Assembly (NCBI GenBank): GCA_017459225.1
Contig: JAFUDL010000303.1
Location: forward strand, 1-7,646
Source: Kiritimatiellia bacterium
GTDB lineage: Bacteria; Verrucomicrobiota; Kiritimatiellia; RFP12; UBA1067
DNA: 7,646 nucleotides
Direction: 5' to 3'
Part shown: piece after piece, positions 6,712-7,646 of the stretch
Layout of the letters: every line of letters starts with the position of its first letter
Numbering within the stretch: position 1 is the stretch's first letter
Made by a program: the position numbers and the translations under genes
The notes under the pieces: model-generated
The model's input: the letters and a program-made list of their open reading frames with translations, nothing else
Told to the model about the DNA's origin: nothing
The model's database searches: none

Positions 6712-7032
6712 TCAGGGTTTAGACTTGCCGCCCTTCGTCTTGATGTTCGCATGGTAGGTCGTTTCCAATGCCTTCATCCGATCACGCATCCGCGCAAGGG
6801 GATTGGACTCAAACGCCTTTCCAAAGACCTCTCCATATTTGGCGAGCATCTTCCGGCTCTCCGCGACGGCATCGCCAAGGCGACGATCCGCCGCACATCC
6901 GTTTTCGGGAGTGGAAATCCACTTCTCCTCGAACGCGGCCATCTTCTCGTAAAGGGCGTTGGCCTTGTACCGGGGACGCGCCCAGCCGTCAACGGACGGG
7001 GGGTATGTGGGGACTGTCCCCACATGTCTCAT
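6712..7032 (-). CDS. Hypothetical small helical protein, 5' end rebuilt by repeats
   Basis: A 106-residue frame I do not recognise. Residues 1-13 are encoded by a copy of the palindromic repeat (MRHVGTVPTYPPS), giving a proline-rich artificial-looking start. From VDGWARPRYK onward the protein looks genuine: charged, predicted mostly alpha-helical (ALYEKMAAFEEKW, AESRKMLAKYGEVFGKAF, MRDRMKALETTYHANIK), with a basic tail KTKGGKSKP before TGA. A good ribosome site, GGAG, lies six bases before ATG 7032, but that site itself belongs to an 8-base tandem repeat. Upstream at 7097 a separate start with its own ribosome site encodes a signal-peptide-like beginning in another frame, so the native gene may have been exported and its 5' part displaced. 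It lies downstream of the thioredoxin-like gene in the same direction. It may be an expressed chimera or a decaying gene. Confidence 0.5.
   Translation of the reverse strand: MRHVGTVPTYPPSVDGWARPRYKANALYEKMAAFEEKWISTPENGCAADRRLGDAVAESRKMLAKYGEVFGKAFESNPLARMRDRMKALETTYHANIKTKGGKSKP
7001..7027 (-). repeat. Single REP-like palindrome, same family as the 651-785 cluster
   Basis: Bases 7005-7025 form a nearly perfect 10-base-arm palindrome around one central base (ATGTGGGGAC, T, GTCCCCACAT). Read on the minus strand it carries the same GACATGTGGGGACAG core as the cluster 6.3 kb away, and its CCCCACATACCCCCC edge matches the second copy there (689-703). It lies inside the 5' end of the small hypothetical gene. 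As RNA it would form a strong hairpin just after the start codon at 7032, which could hinder translation. Confidence 0.85.
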
Positions 7033-7033
7033 A

Positions 7034-7065
7034 ATTTTCTCCGAAACTCCTAGTCTCCTAATCTC
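7034..7065 (-). repeat. Degenerate 8-base tandem repeat, GAGACTAG type
   Basis: On the minus strand the bases read as four consecutive octamers each starting with GAG: GAGATTAG, GAGACTAG, GAGTTTCG, GAGAAAAT. The first two differ by one base and the others are decayed. The array provides the ribosome-binding GGAG used by the downstream start at 7032, and it contains the TAG that ends the leader frame starting at 7097. Confidence 0.5.
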
Positions 7066-7097
7066 CCAGCAGCGAAAGCAATCAAAGTTACCCTCAT
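7050..7097 (-). pseudogene. Truncated signal-peptide-like gene start
   Basis: ATG 7097 is preceded by AGGA with a six-base spacer, a good ribosome site 36 bases after the stop of the thioredoxin-like gene. It encodes MRVTLIAFAAGRLGD and then stops at TAG 7052-7050. The first ten residues (one basic residue, then a hydrophobic stretch ending in Ala-Ala) look like the beginning of a signal peptide, and the rest comes from the repeat array. The simplest reading is the original 5' end of the helical protein gene, cut off by repeat insertion. A genuine short leader peptide is the alternative. Confidence 0.4.
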
Positions 7098-7133
7098 GTT
7101 GATTCCTACGTGAAGCCTAGGCGGCGGGCTCTC

Positions 7134-7628
7134 TTACTTTCTCCTGAAACTCTTGAGGTGCTTCACGTATTCCGCCGCGCCGCCCTGGCGGTAGCCAGTC
7201 TCGCCGACCTTTTTCCCGTCGCCGTCGAGGATGAGCGCCGTGGGGTAGCCTCGTATTCCGTACTTCGCCTTCAGCTTTCCGTTTTCGGCCTTCGCCCGTT
7301 CCGAGAGCCGCGACTTGTCCCGCGGCGAGTCGATGAACACGAGAACGTAGTCGTCCGTCACGCCCGCCACGAACAGCGGATCGGACAAGACTTCCTTCTC
7401 CAGCATGATGCAAAAGCCGCACCAGTCGCTGCCGGAGAAACAGGCGTAGACGAGTTTGCCCTCGGCCTTCGCCTTGGCGAGCGCCTCGTCGAGGTTGTCG
7501 GTGAAGCCGGCGGGCGTAGAGGTCGCGTCTGTCTTCGGCGGAACCTTCTTCGCCGCCTCCTTCCGAGCCTTCTCATCCCGTTCGCGTTTTGATAGACCGG
7601 TCTTGCGGGCGTTTTCGATCTTTGCAAG
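7134..7628 (-). CDS. Thioredoxin-family protein with WCGFC motif, 5' end interrupted or missing
   Basis: The frame is open from an in-frame TAG (7631-7629) to TAA at 7136-7134, about 164 codons. It encodes a lysine/arginine-rich linker, then NLDEALAKAKAEGKLVYAC, the redox motif SGSDWCGFCIMLEKEVL, VLVFIDSPR, the cis-proline region GIRGYPTALIL, and DGDGKKVGETGYRQGG near the end. This is the pattern of the periplasmic 'GSDWCGWC' thioredoxin-like proteins (thioredoxin_7/DUF255-like), which reduce or oxidise cysteines in exported proteins. No ATG, GTG or TTG occurs between the TAG and the CxxC; the first in-frame ATG (7406) is just after it and cannot give a functional product. The residues before the TAG, GGVDG, keep the frame open to the window edge. 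A nonsense or frameshift mutation, a sequence error, or recoding could explain it. The family is secure; intactness is doubtful. Confidence 0.75.
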   Translation of the reverse strand, partial: LAKIENARKTGLSKRERDEKARKEAAKKVPPKTDATSTPAGFTDNLDEALAKAKAEGKLVYACFSGSDWCGFCIMLEKEVLSDPLFVAGVTDDYVLVFIDSPRDKSRLSERAKAENGKLKAKYGIRGYPTALILDGDGKKVGETGYRQGGAAEYVKHLKSFRRK

Positions 7629-7646
7629 CTAGCCATCGACGCCACC

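Noticed and set aside
6681..6757. Short plus-strand ORF with AAGGAGG seven bases before ATG 6695, encoding a 20-residue hydrophobic peptide
   Set aside because: Antisense to the end of another gene, no promoter seen, and too short to distinguish from chance; worth remembering only if transcripts are found.

Overview
The window carries dense, high-GC bacterial coding sequence, all of it read from the minus strand. The best guess for the source is a gut- or sediment-type member of the Planctomycetota-Verrucomicrobiota-Chlamydiota group, with Kiritimatiellota or Lentisphaerota most likely. This is inferred from three things: a Tat-exported GH109-like protein, a very large surface protein with repeated 'LLDYVPV...FLD...FVTP' modules and autotransporter-type beta-strand repeats, and intergenic islands of short palindromic repeats. 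No marker gene in the window proves the taxonomy.

Layout in transcription order (right to left). The right edge (7134-7646) holds a thioredoxin-fold protein with a WCGFC motif whose 5' part is cut by an in-frame TAG. Next is a short region (7001-7097) where a signal-peptide-like start is cut off and repeat elements supply a new 5' end for a small helical protein (6712-7032). Then comes a promoter with an 11-base G tract exactly filling the space between good -35 and -10 boxes (6611-6639). It drives a tight three-gene operon: a 1098-residue exported surface protein (3278-6574), an exported five-bladed beta-propeller glycosidase-like protein (2239-3252) and a Tat-exported GH109-like NAD-dependent glycosidase/oxidoreductase (831-2210). 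Gaps between the three genes are 25 and 28 bases. After the operon lies a 400-base non-coding stretch made of three families of short repeats (589-824) and a near-consensus sigma-54 promoter (501-517), followed by the first 144 codons of dnaK, which runs off the left edge.

Working model. The operon makes a cell-surface protein plus two envelope glycan-active proteins. Its promoter has the architecture of a phase-variable switch: a homopolymer in the spacer, where slippage would change the 17-base spacing. The extended -10 (TGN before TATAAT) may soften the effect. The dnaK promoter appears to be of sigma-54 type, which is unusual for this chaperone. The repeats look like REP-type elements mobilised in trans, since no transposase lies in the window.
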